A stretch of DNA of 64,000 nt from Triplophysa rosa (GCF_024868665.1 NC_079898.1:18038403-18102402); one strand, 5' to 3'. Positions 9,408 through 21,542 are shown, numbered from the stretch's first letter. A program made the numbers and translations. The notes: generated by a model from the sequence alone, not told the origin.

Positions 9408-12400
9408 TTAGGTCATCCCAAACTCGGTAGCCTGCAATATCCCGCTGCACATGTGGTTGCAGAACTCCTCATAACTCCTATGTATCGGCAGACGGAGAAC
9501 TACGTCACATGTGTTAGCTTCTGGGAATTTACGGCCTATGTGTATAAAGATAATGACTGGCTGGTTCTTAAATCCCAGTGGGGGCAACTCCTCCAGCCCA
9601 GAAGCAAAGGCCAAGACCTCTTGAAGAGTAAGGTTTTTACTCTGGTCCACCTGCATTTGTCCATCTGTGGCAAATAATGTAAATATCTTGAAAATACTTT
9701 AAACTATGTATTTGATACACATGTGGTATTCGCTTATATTGACATCATACCTTCCACATCTAGCAAGAAGTCACGGAACCAGGCATAGGTTTTTATTTCA
9801 TTGTGACTGCGGTTGCTTCCCTCCTCTGCAAACTGTGGGGTAAAGACATCAATGAGGTGCTTGGCAGTCAGTGGGTCCTCTTTGGCCAGGAACAGATACC
9901 GCAGATGCTTAGAATTTGCCTTCATTGCAGCATGCAAACCTAAACATCCAAGACCATCCACAAACCTACAATGTGTAACAATGAGACATTCTGCACAAAC
10001 ATTAGCAACAACTAAATACGTTTTTACCAAATATCTCATTTCACGTTCCCCTTCATTTATCTGCACAATTGCACAATGGATGCAATGTTTATTAAAAAGT
10101 AATTCGTCACTCAACTGTTCTATTGCAGCATTAAGTCGCCCCTCCAGGTAAAACTTGGCTGCACACTGGACAACTGTCTCTCTGTCTTCAAGAGTCCGAC
10201 ACTGGATGTTTAATGAGCCAAGGAGAGAAAGGCTGTTTGAAGCCTCTTCTAAAGCCTCCCTGGTTTCCTCAATGGTTATGGCATTTTGGATCTAAAAAAT
10301 GATGTTATTAGTAACATATCAACTTATATTTTGGCAGAAACACTATATTAGCCAGAACTTGGCATCAGCATTAAAGTCCCCCTGTGGTGAAAATCTAGTT
10401 TTTAATGTTGTTTATATGTCTATGTGGTGTTTTTAATATGCGTTAATATAAACCATTTGCAAATTCATTTTAAACCGTTGCTAGGTATTTTCACCATAAA
10501 AATGCAGTTTACCAAAGACATTTTAAAAAAAACTTTTACATGTGCTATTTGATGAGTTTGAAGTAATACAATTGCATGCAGTGGGACTTTAACAAAAACA
10601 CATGCCTTCTGCAGCTGGCATCTGAACCCTTCATCAACTATTTCTGTTAGGTCCACATCTTCTGTAGCCTCTCCCACAACCAGACTGAACAGTCGTGGGG
10701 CAAAGAAGTGGGGTGCAACACCACCATGGATCAAGCAAATACTGATCATTTTTCCGAGCGATTTGTAATACCCTTTTGAGAGAGCTGAAAAAGTTTAAAA
10801 ATAGACAATTGGATTCACATTTTTAAAATTTAATTGTTAACAAATTTCTAACATGGGTTGGACCGTTGAATAAATGTCAACATAACTAAATGCTTACCAT
10901 GGCTATCCAAGGCCAGTAACTTTGAATTATCTGGCCCTTCGAACAGACTCCTGCTCTGTATATCCTTCATCAGTAGACGACAAAATTCCCTTGTTGGGCC
11001 ACCTTCATCCACTGCCCCTTCTGGGTTATTGCCAAGATCCATAAACACGACTCCCAGTGGCTTATTTGGGTCAAACAGCCGTCTAGAGAATGCACGTCGT
11101 GCAGAGCCATAAATGTCATCTCTACAGGCATTAATCATATTTGACGAGTAACGGTTCTCTGTATTAATTTTGTTGGTGAGCTCTGCGAGTATCTCTATGA
11201 CATGCTGCCTGAAAGGGAGCAAGAAATGAATCAACTTTACTGAGTTATAACATTTTTGAGAAGATTGTAAGGTTGCAAGAAATCACTAGAAGTAAATTAA
11301 ATCAGTAGGGAAGGTGGTGTTTACCTGTTGTAGTCTATTTGGTCAATATGGTCCTCCTCTGGCCTTTCCTCCATATAAGGTTCAGGATTTGTGACGTTCA
11401 TAAGGATTTCCTGTATGTCAAATAGTGAATTACTTGCTTGGATTATGTGCAAGTAAGCAGAGATTTTGAAATCAAAAACGTTCATTATTACCTTTTAAGA
11501 TAATGCTATGATTGTGCATAACACAGTATTAGCACTGCACACAACCAAAATAGGAATGCTTTTTTTTAACTCAAGCAAAGTAACACCACATAGAACTGAA
11601 TTACATACTTTCACCTCCTCTCCTTCCAACCACTGAACAAATAATGTGCAAGGTATGGTCAAGTTGTGTTGTTCAAGGGTTCCAGTCATAGTGCTTGACA
11701 GCCGTGTGCCCGCACTTGGCATACTCAACCAGAATATTTCACTGGCCGAATCATCATTGCCAGCGTAATCCATAAGATTCTGTTTAAAAAAACAAAAACA
11801 GGTAACAGGAAACACATGCACACATGTAGCCTATACAGAGGTTAATGTACCGTGCCAGTCAAAAGTTTAGACACACTTTTCCATAAAAGATAACTTTTGA
11901 GTGGTATTGTCCTGCAAAATAGCAGAACTCCAGGTAACCAACTTTTTGGTGAACTTGAACCAATTGAGAAATAACATGCTTGTTAATATATGTGACCCTG
12001 GATCACAAAACCAGTCTTAAGTAGCACGGGAACATTTTTAGTAAAAGACAAAAATACATTGTGTGGGTCAAAATTATCGATTTTTCTTTTATGCCAAAAA
12101 TCATTAGGATATTAAGTAAAGATCATGTTCCATGAAGATATTTTGTAAATTTCCTACCTTAAATGTATAAAAACTTTATTTTTGTGAGTGGATGGTCTGC
12201 CACAGTGCCCCTGATTAACAACTTCAAAGGCGATTTTCTCAATATTTTGATTTTTTTGCGCTCTCAGATTCCTGAGTTTTAAACGGTTGTATCTCAGCCA
12301 GATATTGTCCTATTCTAACAACTCGTACATCTATAGAAAGTTTATTTATTCAGCTTTCAGATTATGTACAAATCTCAATTTCGAGAAATTGACCCATAAG

Positions 12401-13904
12401 ACTGGTTTTGTTGTCCAGGGTCACATATAGATCTGAGAATACAGTAGTAAGCACCTGCAATGAGTCTATAGGTAGGAACCGCCTTGACCTTCTGGAACCA
12501 TCATGATATTTGAGCTGGATTGTGAAGCCATTAATAGGTTCAGGACAAAGACGGCTGCGTCTTTCCAGCAAGGCCTTGTGGAAACAGGACAACACAGCTT
12601 TGGTAATCATCAAAAAAAAAAATTGATGATGAGATTCAGAGCAACCACATAAACAAACTTTACTAAGTATGCACGCTTTTGTGGCCCGTAAGTAACTTCA
12701 GCTACGCATCTACAAAGAATAGTGTTCCTGCAGATTATTTCTGATAACAAGCAAAAGAAACCTAGAAGAACCGTTACTTGGCTAAACTTGTCTCTCCAAT
12801 ATTCTTTCCATTTAGACTGCGATACCAAGCTCAACCGCTAGATGTCAATGTCCCATATAGTTTCTTTAAATGCGACGAACCATTTAACAAATCGCTTATT
12901 TAATACAATTATTATACACTTAAATAAAAATATATATTAATATAAAGTAGATAACAAATAAATAAGTATTTTATTAGCCACTAGCCAGAGCAATAAACAA
13001 ACAGACCGGAAGTTAACTTCGGGCCAGGCACGCGAGTCTGCTGAAACAGTCTATATACAGTCTAAAAATATGCCAATGGGTTGGAGAATGAGAGCTTTGT
13101 TGTTTCTAGACCCATCTGAACTTTGGCTGGACTGATTATGGGTTCCTGAGGTGGAAGTCAAAAAAGACTTAACTACCAGGTCAAATTTGTCATGATTTCA
13201 GTATTGCTGAGCCCAAACTAAACTAAAAACTTTTCTGTAAATTTCCTTGCCTCTTCTTCTATTAGATTTACATAAATTTGATGTAGGAAAAATCCAGCTC
13301 ACTGAAAAATCCCACTGAAGGATCGAATGTACTTACATTCAATCTCCTCTCTTCCATCATCCTTGAATTTTCCTCTAAACGCTCCAAAGCCAACCGCTGT
13401 GCTTCCTAATAACAGAGATGTGCATTACAGTTATCTTAAAATACATTACATTACTGTAAACTTACAGCCCGACTATAAACCTAAGATGGCATACTGTCAA
13501 TCCATTAAATATAACCTCTTCAGTCTCTTCTCTTAGAATAACACCGTGTCTATACCAGACGCTGCGCAATGCGACACACGGCTTGTAATAAAAAATGTTA
13601 TTATAATGAGTTCTAATGCGTTCTATTGTTTCTTGTCGCGTCACGCCGCGTCCGGTGTAGACAGGGTGTAACAAATGGATTTGCGTTATTTTGGACTTGC
13701 CCGCTCCTGGTCCCTTTGCCGGTCTCTGTTGAGGGCCTCCATGTATTCTTCGTCCTGGCTTCTCCTTAGCTCTCGCGTCTGTTCTACAGTCTTTGTACCA
13801 AGACACACAACAAATTACATGGCAACTCGGACCCAAAATAAAGCACAGTGTGGCATTTCTGCACTGGATATACCCAAAGCAAACTGTAAAGATTAACTAA
13901 TTGC

Positions 13905-13958
<54 letters not shown>

Positions 13959-15814
13959 CACACGCACAGCAGATGATACTCACTTCCCCTATCCGTTCAC
14001 AAGATGACACCTCTGGATTCTGCCCTCTGCTCTCTGCCAGTTGTGCTCGCTTAAGTCAAAATACATAAAATCAAAAAAAGTACACCTAGTACAAATCTCC
14101 AGATAGAGCCTTGAACACCTGAGATAAAATTTAAACCCTTTCCATAAAAGCACTTGGTTCTAATTAACCTCAGCCAGTCTCCCTTGTGATTTGGAGGATT
14201 ATCATCACTTCCTTTCTTTGCAATAATGACTGCTACAGATTTGTGATTCCAAATAGAGACAAATGTATCCAGAGCTCATCTTACCTCCACAAACATACAG
14301 TCTGAATCCTCATCACTGACATCATTTTGCAGCCGATGAGACAATCTGGTTGACCTAGTTCTAATTTGCTGTGGAATGTTTAATGTTATCCTTCCTGGTG
14401 ATGGGGAGACATGTCTTTCTACTATGGGGGGCACCCGGTTGTTGTTAGATGACAGAGAGTCTGACAATCTCAGCCTCGTAGAGGGAGGGGGATTTGACAT
14501 TTCAGGTGAAGGTGGATGGCTGTGCACGGTAACAGGAGTTTGTTCCTCACCCTGTGTGTATAGATGACAGGTTAGTAGAATTGCAAATTAATGTACAAAT
14601 CCATCAATGTTCCACAAAAGGTATATTCATACGGACAAGATCAATACATCCAAAAATGTAGCAAATAAATAACGCTGTGTCTACACAAATTGGTTTACCT
14701 TGATTCTGACATAAACTGCAGACCTATTCAATTCAAGGCATTCTTTTATGTCACGTGGTGTGATGCCAGGCAAATTCAGGATGATGATGTTGTGGTGGGC
14801 ATCCATCCGACAGAGCTCGATTGGCCTATCACCAAGGCTTGGGAAAACACGTCTTATTTCATTGACAAAGTCCTCCTCTGTCTGGTCCAAAGGCACATAC
14901 AGACTAACAATACACTGGCTCTCTGTAATAAAAAAGATTTCTTGTGGCTCAGTGGTTAGAGCATGGCACTAGCAATGCCAAGGTCATGGGTTCTTTCCCA
15001 GGGGATTGCACATAGTTAGAAACAAATGTGTAGTACAATGCAATATAAATCGCTTTGGATAAAAGCGTCTGCCAAATGCACAAATGTAAATGTAAAATAA
15101 AGAAAAACCTTAAAAACACACAACACTTATGGCAAAGTCAAATGCTGATTGAAAAGTAGCCTATACATGTGGCTAGTTAACTATTTAAAACTGGTTAAAA
15201 GTTTTCTTCAACTTAAAAATAAAATTGACCAAAGATTCTTAAGGTTACCACCTCTTGAAAACATACAATTTCCCATCAATTAAACACTTACGTCGAGTAA
15301 CTGGTCGATTGGTTCCCTCGTCTATGCATCCCAAGCGTATCCTTAATGTCCGCGGGGGATTGGTTACCCTCCTCCTCGGCCTTGGATTTGTCTCATTTCT
15401 GAACTCTCGCAACCTACAAGTACAAAAATTACACCACATTGGCCATTAGGAATAAATATATAGCTAACTTTAACGCAGTAACCTCACAGTTCGCTCACAT
15501 GATTTAAGATTTCTTTTAGAGACATGTGCCTCGTCAATCGCCCGCCAAAAAAAAAAAGATTGCTATCCGCGGGAGCGCGCGCAGCATGTTTACGTTCAAT
15601 CTTAATTGACATGAATAATGGCCAGGTCATACATAATAAGGCATCTGTCTAGCAAGTATCCTTACAACTACACATTAACGGCAAATTACCTTTCGATCAG
15701 ACTGCCTTCTTGGTCTTCATTTGCCAGAGTTGCTTGTCCTATCAACCTATCGAAGTTAGCATTTATCTGAGATCGCAAACTTATAAGACGTGATCTGTAC
15801 CTCTGATCTGACAT
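9408..15814 (-). CDS. HECT-domain E3 ubiquitin ligase, 15 exons, 819 aa
   Basis: Transfers ubiquitin through a cysteine thioester to substrates. Exons: 15690-15814, 15292-15413, 14699-14922, 14285-14551, 13984-14049, 13701-13778, 13337-13405, 12455-12574, 11615-11779, 11325-11410, 10898-11208, 10606-10784, 10116-10291, 9751-9965, 9408-9664. All phases match (2,460 coding nt). Start is ATG at 15814 (MSDQRYRSRL). Residues 158-240 are Ser/Pro-rich, 269-340 charged and helical, 333-412 ubiquitin-like (UBX-type), and 440-819 the HECT domain with DEGGPTREFCRL, ICLIHGGVAPHFF and catalytic Cys787 in EANTCDVVLRLP. Introns 6 and 12 use GC donors. Other introns hold a SINE, a CA repeat, a Tc1-like end and a MITE. 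It resembles fish 'G2/M phase-specific E3 ligase-like' (G2E3-type) proteins; substrates are unknown. Exon borders are my reading of splice signals, without transcript support. Confidence 0.85.
11848..11880 (+). mobile_element. Tc1-like transposon end fragment
   Basis: GTACCGTGCCAGTCAAAAGT followed by TTAGACACACTT matches the well-known terminal sequence of fish Tc1-like elements and their MITEs. Only one end is evident; it lies in intron 8 of the HECT gene. Confidence 0.6.
11991..12425. mobile_element. MITE with TGTGACCCTGG ends
   Basis: The ends TGTGACCCTGGATCACAAAA and its near reverse complement (TTTTGTTGTCCAGGGTCACA) bound 435 bp without coding capacity. TATA lies on both sides as a probable target duplication. 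This family is very common in cyprinid genomes. It sits in intron 8 of the HECT gene. Confidence 0.85.
13905..13957. repeat. (CA)n microsatellite
   Basis: About 25 CA units in intron 5 of the HECT gene, close to the exon 5 donor at 13983. Confidence 0.95.
14936..15095 (+). repeat. tRNA-derived SINE
   Basis: The head GTGGCTCAGTGGTTAGAGC resembles a pol III A box and GGGTTCTTTCCCAGG a mutated B box. The tail CGCTTTGGATAAAAGCGTCT followed by GCCAAATG is the conserved SINE 3' domain. It lies in intron 2 of the HECT gene, antisense to it. Confidence 0.8.
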
Positions 15815-15945
15815 GCTTTTTCTCGTACAACAGGTTGAGTGAGCGCTGCCGCTGATCTTCTTCCACGATCACTTAAAATACGGTAGAGCGGGAAACGCCC
15901 TCTTGGGGTGAAAATCAGCCACACAACCCCCATCCCCCCCAAATA
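15815..15945 (-). promoter_or_regulatory. Putative 5' leader/promoter of the HECT gene
   Basis: The 130 bp upstream of the ATG are GC-richer than the surroundings and hold pyrimidine-rich and CpG-containing words (GAGCGCTGCCGCTGATC). No TATA box is clear. A MITE begins within about 135 bp and so limits the original upstream sequence. Confidence 0.3.
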
Positions 15946-16572
15946 AGCAGTAGCCACGTTTAAATGCAACCAAATAATTTTATAATCGGATTTATGGCTC
16001 AGTCGGCCTGAAAAGACTTCATGTTTTCATGATTGAATGGGGTGGTGTAGACAGAAAACAATCCGATCAGGAGGAAAAAAATATGGACGTAAACGCTTGA
16101 AATCGGATTTAAGAATACCTTGTGCACATGCGCAGTGCTGCGTATGTGTTATGTTTACGTCAAATATATAACAAAACACTAAACTCACCACAAGAGCACA
16201 TGCGCATAATTAAGGTAATGGTGCACGCGCTGTATGTTCTGCCGGGATCGTGTGTGTTCTTTTATAACATTACAAAGCAAAGAGAGAACAATATTATTTT
16301 ACAACTTCGTTTTAATTCAAAATTTTTAAATAAGGACTGTGAGCTAGTTTTTGTATTGTTTTGAATAGCCAGCGGACTGGATTTGTTACGCGAATCTGGC
16401 AACCCTGGCTGTGCGCTTGCGCAGAATTTTTGTTCGGAATACATTTCATGTACATGTAAACAAGTTTTTGAATCGTATTGCAACATTTAGGCGACATGTA
16501 AACAGCACTGAAATTATCTGCAATCAGATTGAATTCATTCGGATTGACAAAAATGGGTGCATGTAGCCACTG
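15945..16572. mobile_element. MITE with CAGTRGCYAC ends, probably hAT-like
   Basis: The left end CAGTAGCCACGTTTAAATGC and the right end, read inwards as CAGTGGCTACATGCACCC, match imperfectly. Both are followed by an ATCGGAT/AATCCGA block. The interior has CATGTAAAC and TCGGATT words and no coding capacity. It lies directly upstream of the HECT gene. Confidence 0.5.
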
Positions 16573-16574
16573 AT

Positions 16575-17072
16575 CCTGTGTTCAGACGCTTCGGATTTGG
16601 GATACTTCCCACCACAACCCAGAATTTTTTTAACGGCGCTCATCCTAGGTTAATAAAAACGTTTAAATGTTAGTGAATCTAACTAATAACATTAGTGTTT
16701 TAATGTTACTAAATGCTTTTTTTGTGGAGGGAAATACCAAATTCGAGCTGTATGGAACGCGGCATAAATTTCAAGATCCAGCCTTAGTTTTTCCATTCAT
16801 AGTTATTTAACTAGGTGGTTAAAAAACAGGCTATTAATATTTTTTTATTCATAATTATTGGTTATATTCTTTTTAATTTTGTACTCTGATTTTGCTGTAA
16901 ATTAAGCAAATTGTTGGAGGCATTTTACCACACCTTGGTACAAATGACTTTTTTTTAAGTCTATGAAAACTCTGGACCATTCTCATATTATATTATTATT
17001 ATATATTAAAACACAGAACTTACAATTATTGTTAAAAAAAAATGTGAAACAAACTACACTACTTACCAGTGT
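16575..17072. other. Spacer between integrase and HECT genes
   Basis: AT-rich and without recognised genes. A donor-like CTGGTAAGTAG on the minus strand near 17065 follows the integrase stop codon, so a spliced 3' UTR is possible. Confidence 0.5.
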
Positions 17073-18612
17073 CTAAGGGTGAACCACAGACTGCAGGAAC
17101 ATAATGGTCATCTGAAGAAAGTCAACACCCATGCTATCCCTGGAGACATCCAGAGGATCCACCAAGCTTTGGAGTTGATGAACATGACCTTCATTAAGAT
17201 CGAGCAGACTTTCAGGCACATGAATGTCCTCTCTCCATAAAGGCTCAGCATTATGGTACTCAGGCGTATCCCTTTCTTGTGCCATTGGTGGATCTGGCCC
17301 CTGTGGTAGAACACCACCTTGAAGTTCTGGGGTAGTGAATGGTCCTTCAAATACACCCTGAATGGCTCTCAAGGGTCTGTTCTGTAACCGCAGGCATGCT
17401 CTGACAAACAGCTGTACTGGAGTGCTAAATCTCTCTGTGCGCAGTCCATGATTATTCCAGCGATGACAGAAAACTCTGAGATCCCGATTTATTCTTGGAA
17501 GATACACATAGTGCAAAGCCCATATATGTAGTTCATTGGCAGGATCAATGATGCTTTCTGACTCCAGGAATGTAAAGAGGTCATGGTAAACACTGATAAT
17601 GCCAGACCAAAGATCACGCCAAAACCTCTCGATCCTTTGGTTGTGTGTACTCTGACCTCTGAGAACACTCCTGGTGCGCATTCCATGGAAGACGTTCATG
17701 AAGAGGCACACATCAACGTTCTCTCCACCATAATCACAACGCACTTGTGACGGCACACCATACCGGGTGACTGCTGTGTTGAAATGTTGCATGACTGTAC
17801 AACTGCGATTGTTGTTGGATGCAACAAGGAAAACCACAAGCCGACTGTAGCCATCAATTGCTCCATGAATAACAATACGCCACCTTTAAAAGCAACATAT
17901 ATATTTTTAATTACCAAGCAGTTTTTTCTCTAGTTTATCATGAATATGAAGGAAGATTACATAATTGATAACATGGCTACATACACAACCAGTTTTTTAA
18001 ACAAACATCAAATGCATCCATCTAATATCAGCCCCACTCAATAATTGCATCCATCTTCTATGTAGCTAATAAATAAACATGATTTTACAACCATTTATAC
18101 ATACATAATGGTTAAAACAACAAATAAATACACATAATCCCCTGTATCCACCACACTTGGTACAACCCTCTTCTCATGATACTTCACATATACACTATAT
18201 ATAAAGATTTAAAATCATAAACGGGTCTTTTGATTGTTCCCTTCATGATGGCCGCCACCAGGGTCCTGTACCATGAAGCCATTTAAGGTGGTTAGCCAGT
18301 TTGAACCAAACCTGGATTTCAGGTACCATGAAAGTAACTAAGATTTAATCTGTGTTTATCACTATGGTAAATTATGCTGTATGGCTATCATGCACCTAAA
18401 CAATACAGTACATATTAAAATGTTTCTTTAAAAAAGTGTGACTAGCAGATGTCAAGAAAATTAATCATTACCTTATGAGTTTATGATAACCATCCAGGTG
18501 CCAAAGAGAGTTTGGGCCAGCTACACGGTATGTTCTGCGATGCAGTCTTTGTGACGTAGCTCTCAAAACTGCTGCATCTGGATTGGTTCGAAACAAACGC
18601 AAGGACACATAC
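17073..18612 (-). CDS. DDE integrase-core protein, 5'-truncated
   Basis: A transposon-type integrase of the retroviral-integrase-like fold found in many fish proteins labelled 'integrase core domain'. Two exons join in phase: 18472 to about 18612 and 17073-17883, with a 588-nt GT-AG intron. The join reads LWHLDGYHKLIR then WRIVIHGAIDGYSRLVVFL. Likely catalytic residues are Asp in WHLDG, Asp in CDYGGENVD and Glu in NQRIERFW, with 34 residues between the last two. The C-terminal 90 residues are acidic and Pro-rich and end at TAG 17073-17075. The N-terminal region expected in this family was not found; upstream the frame runs into an inverted-repeat block. Either a missing exon lies further away or the gene is a remnant. 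It shares its strand with the HECT gene. Confidence 0.7.
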
Positions 18613-19255
18613 TAGTAAGGATGCCTCCTGCCTAGAGAAGTCCTTCTAAAGTAGATGTTTAGATTCCTCTTCGACATTAAACGCTAGAATGAGACGGTCT
18701 AGTAAGAGCGCATGGCAACATCATTACTGTTTCCGCCTCCGCAGTTACTTTAAAGAGAGAAGTCATGTGTGACCACAGAAAAATAAATAAAATCATAGAA
18801 AGAGCATCTCCTATTGTTCATTTTATTTTCAATCGTGCATAATAATGTTGTGCATAACAATGCAACAGTTCATTTTTAGCTCATGCTAGCTCAGGTCCAT
18901 TAAATAATATTAACAGATACAACTTTTCATTTTAATAATGTCATGTACCATATTATAAATCATTATACATATTTAATTACTCATTTTCTAAATTTTTTGT
19001 CTTTTATTACATAAAAATTATGTGAAGAAAGTGCTGACTGGATTCTCGCGATGTTCTTTGGGAGCGTGTGCAAAGGATTGTGGGTGATTTCAGGCAGCGA
19101 AGGATACAGTTGTTGTATCCTGCAAAACAGCCTGAACGAAGGACACAAAGTGAAAGCTTCCTTCCAAGCATACTTCTGTTTGAGATGTCCTTCGGTGGCA
19201 CTTGATGACGTGGCAGCCGAGATTTGCAACCTGCCCAGGACGCGTCCTTGCGTTT
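18594..19255. mobile_element. Possible inverted-repeat element cutting the integrase gene
   Basis: CAAACGCAAGGAC at 18594-18606 is the exact reverse complement of GTCCTTGCGTTTG at 19243-19255. Nearby GTCCTTC words are also mirrored. The interior (661 bp) has no convincing gene. The left end overlaps the 5' end of the last readable integrase exon. Confidence 0.35.
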
Positions 19256-19433
19256 GAGAATCACCCGTAGTGTAACATGTAAAACGGGAACATGAAAGGT
19301 ATATTCTTAAAGCAACTCATGTAAACACCTTAATCGTAATATTAGCTTACTCAGAATAAGGGAAATAATTCGATTACTGATGTCCATGTAAACGTGGTCA
19401 GTGTCACTTAAGTCTCTTAAATGATATTTAATT

Positions 19434-19787
19434 AGGGCTGTCAAACGATTAATCGCGATTAATCGCATCCAGAATAGAACTTTGCGTTTACATAATATAC
19501 AGTATGTCTGTGTACTGTGCATATTAATTTTGTATTCATAAACACAAAAACATACACATACTTGTATATATATATTTAGGAAATATTTAAATGTATTTAT
19601 TTATATTTACCAATAACTGAAATTCTATATCAACGTTTATTAATTGTTATATTTAATATTTTTCTTAAAAATATGCATTGATGTGTATGTGTTCATAAAT
19701 ACAAAATGAATATGCACAGTACACCGACATACGTTAGGTAAACACAAACTTTTAATGATTAATCACGATTAATCATTTGACAGTCCT
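19434..19787. mobile_element. MITE with AGGGCTGTCAAACG ends
   Basis: AGGGCTGTCAAACGATTAAT at the left and ATTAATCATTTGACAGTCCT at the right are near-perfect inverted ends around an AT-rich, non-coding interior. A common fish MITE, just upstream of the first GPCR exon found. Confidence 0.8.
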
Positions 19788-19943
19788 ATATTTAATATAT
19801 TTAAAGTATTACATTTGAAACCACCATAGCTAAACTTACTTTCAAGCTTTATTTTTAAAGATTTGTCTAAAATATTTTAGAAAAATGCATAGATACTTCA
19901 GAGGTTAAATTATTGATTAAGCTTTAATTTTTTGTGTTATTAG

Positions 19944-21542
19944 GTGTGTTGGTTTGCAAAACCATTCCTTTTGTCCAGACCACTGCTATAGTAACTGGTA
20001 TTCTTACTATGACCTGTATTGCTGTGGAGAGATACCAGGGCATTGTGCATCCTCTGAAAATTAAAAGACAGTGCACCCCACAAAGAGCCTACAGAATGCT
20101 GGGTTAGATAACTTCTATATATTAAAGATTTATTTTCATATGGAGATTTAATCATTTGGCATGATTTGCATTTTGCTGCTTAATATAACAGTGATGTTTT
20201 CATCATGTTAGGGGTCGTCTGGATTGCAGCCATGACAGTTGGATCCCCAATGCTGTTTGTGCAACAACTGGAGGTATGCAAGATTTATTTACCCCTAATA
20301 TTCAATTTGAACTTTCTCCTGTTGTGAATATCAATTTGAATCCAGTCACTGTATTGATGTACTGTGGATTATGTGGTTATAGTGTCTATTACCATAGTAT
20401 GCCTGAGGATTTGCCCATGGGATTGACTGATTCTCCAAACATTTAGCTGCATGAAGCTCTAATGACGTTCTGGTCCAGAGAATATAACTAGCATAGCAAT
20501 TTTGATGTATTCATGTATGCATATTATGCATATTCCTCAAACACACAACTGGTTTGTATGCTGCATCTGTCTACTCTCTTTCTCTGTGCACAGGTGAAAT
20601 ATGATTTCCTGTATGAGCACCAACATGTATGCTGTCAGGAACGCTGGAGCTCGAGTGCTCATAGGAAGCAGTATGCTACATTCATTCTAGTGTTCCTTTT
20701 CGTTCTACCCCTTGGAGCCATGCTGCTAATCTACACCAGAATAGGGATTACGCTCTGGATTTGCAAACAAGTAGGGGACTCCTCAGTCCTAAATACTATG
20801 AATCACAGGGAGGTCAGCAAAATATCCAGGTAACTATTCATGAACCATTTATTAGCATTTTCAATATTATCTGTCTCAGTATATACTAAATATGGATGAC
20901 TTTGGTGCAAATGATTGTTACATTGCATCTCTTATTTGCTAAATGTCACTGCTAGTCAAACACTCAATCCTCTCTCCTCATTGGAACAGAAAGAAGCGAC
21001 GGGCGATCAAGATGATGGTCACTATTGTTGTTTTGTTTACTGTCTGCTGGGCACCTTTTCATACAGTTCACATGCTGTTTGAATACAGTAAGCAAATACT
21101 TAAAGATATTTTAGTGTACACTACAGTCTGTGACTCCCTTCAACTGAATCAAACTTTATTGTTTCTAGGTTACCTGGGCAAGAAATATGATGAGATCACC
21201 GTCAATATTATTATTGCCGTCACACAGGCCATAGGGTTTTCAAATTCTTTCAACAATCCTATTATATATGCTTTCATGAATGAAAACTTTCAGAAAAACT
21301 GCATGTCCACCATTTCCCTCTGCATTAGGAGGTCCGGTCACCGCGTGGATGTGAACGACAAATCAAAGGTGTGCTTTTCAAAAACTCCCGGACAGGAAGA
21401 AGACATCTTTGTCATGCCCAGCATACATATAGTTGATCAGGTGGCATCTGCAAGGTCCAACACGCAGGCATCTCTATCCGTTCTGGAGGAGAGGATTTCT
21501 GCTGAGGACAGTACAATACATGCAAGATGTATTCGAGATTGA
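19944..21542 (+). CDS. qrfpr: QRFP receptor-like (GPR103-type) GPCR, exons for TM3 to C terminus
   Basis: A class A neuropeptide receptor at the plasma membrane; the family binds the RFamide peptide QRFP and acts through G proteins. Exons: 19944-20102, 20212-20273, 20594-20829, 20990-21087, 21169-21542; all have GT-AG borders and matching phases. They give TM3 with TMTCIAVERYQG (ERY in place of DRY), TM4, the IKYDFLYE-like second loop (VKYDFLYEHQHVCC), TM5, TM6 with CWAPFH, TM7 with NPIIYAFMNENF and a 70-residue tail ending CIRD and TGA. The order and borders match my memory of human QRFPR. Exons for the N terminus, TM1 and TM2 were not seen, so the gene is 5'-partial here: its first exons lie beyond the left edge or were lost. 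No disabling change is visible in the exons present. Confidence 0.85.

Noticed and set aside
13462..13836. 124-codon minus-strand frame across HECT exon 6
   Set aside because: Wrong frame of the exon running into introns; the 26-codon spliced exon fits phase on both sides.
14690..14972. Plus-strand frames over HECT exon 3
   Set aside because: Shadow frames; the minus strand has splice borders, phase and family match.
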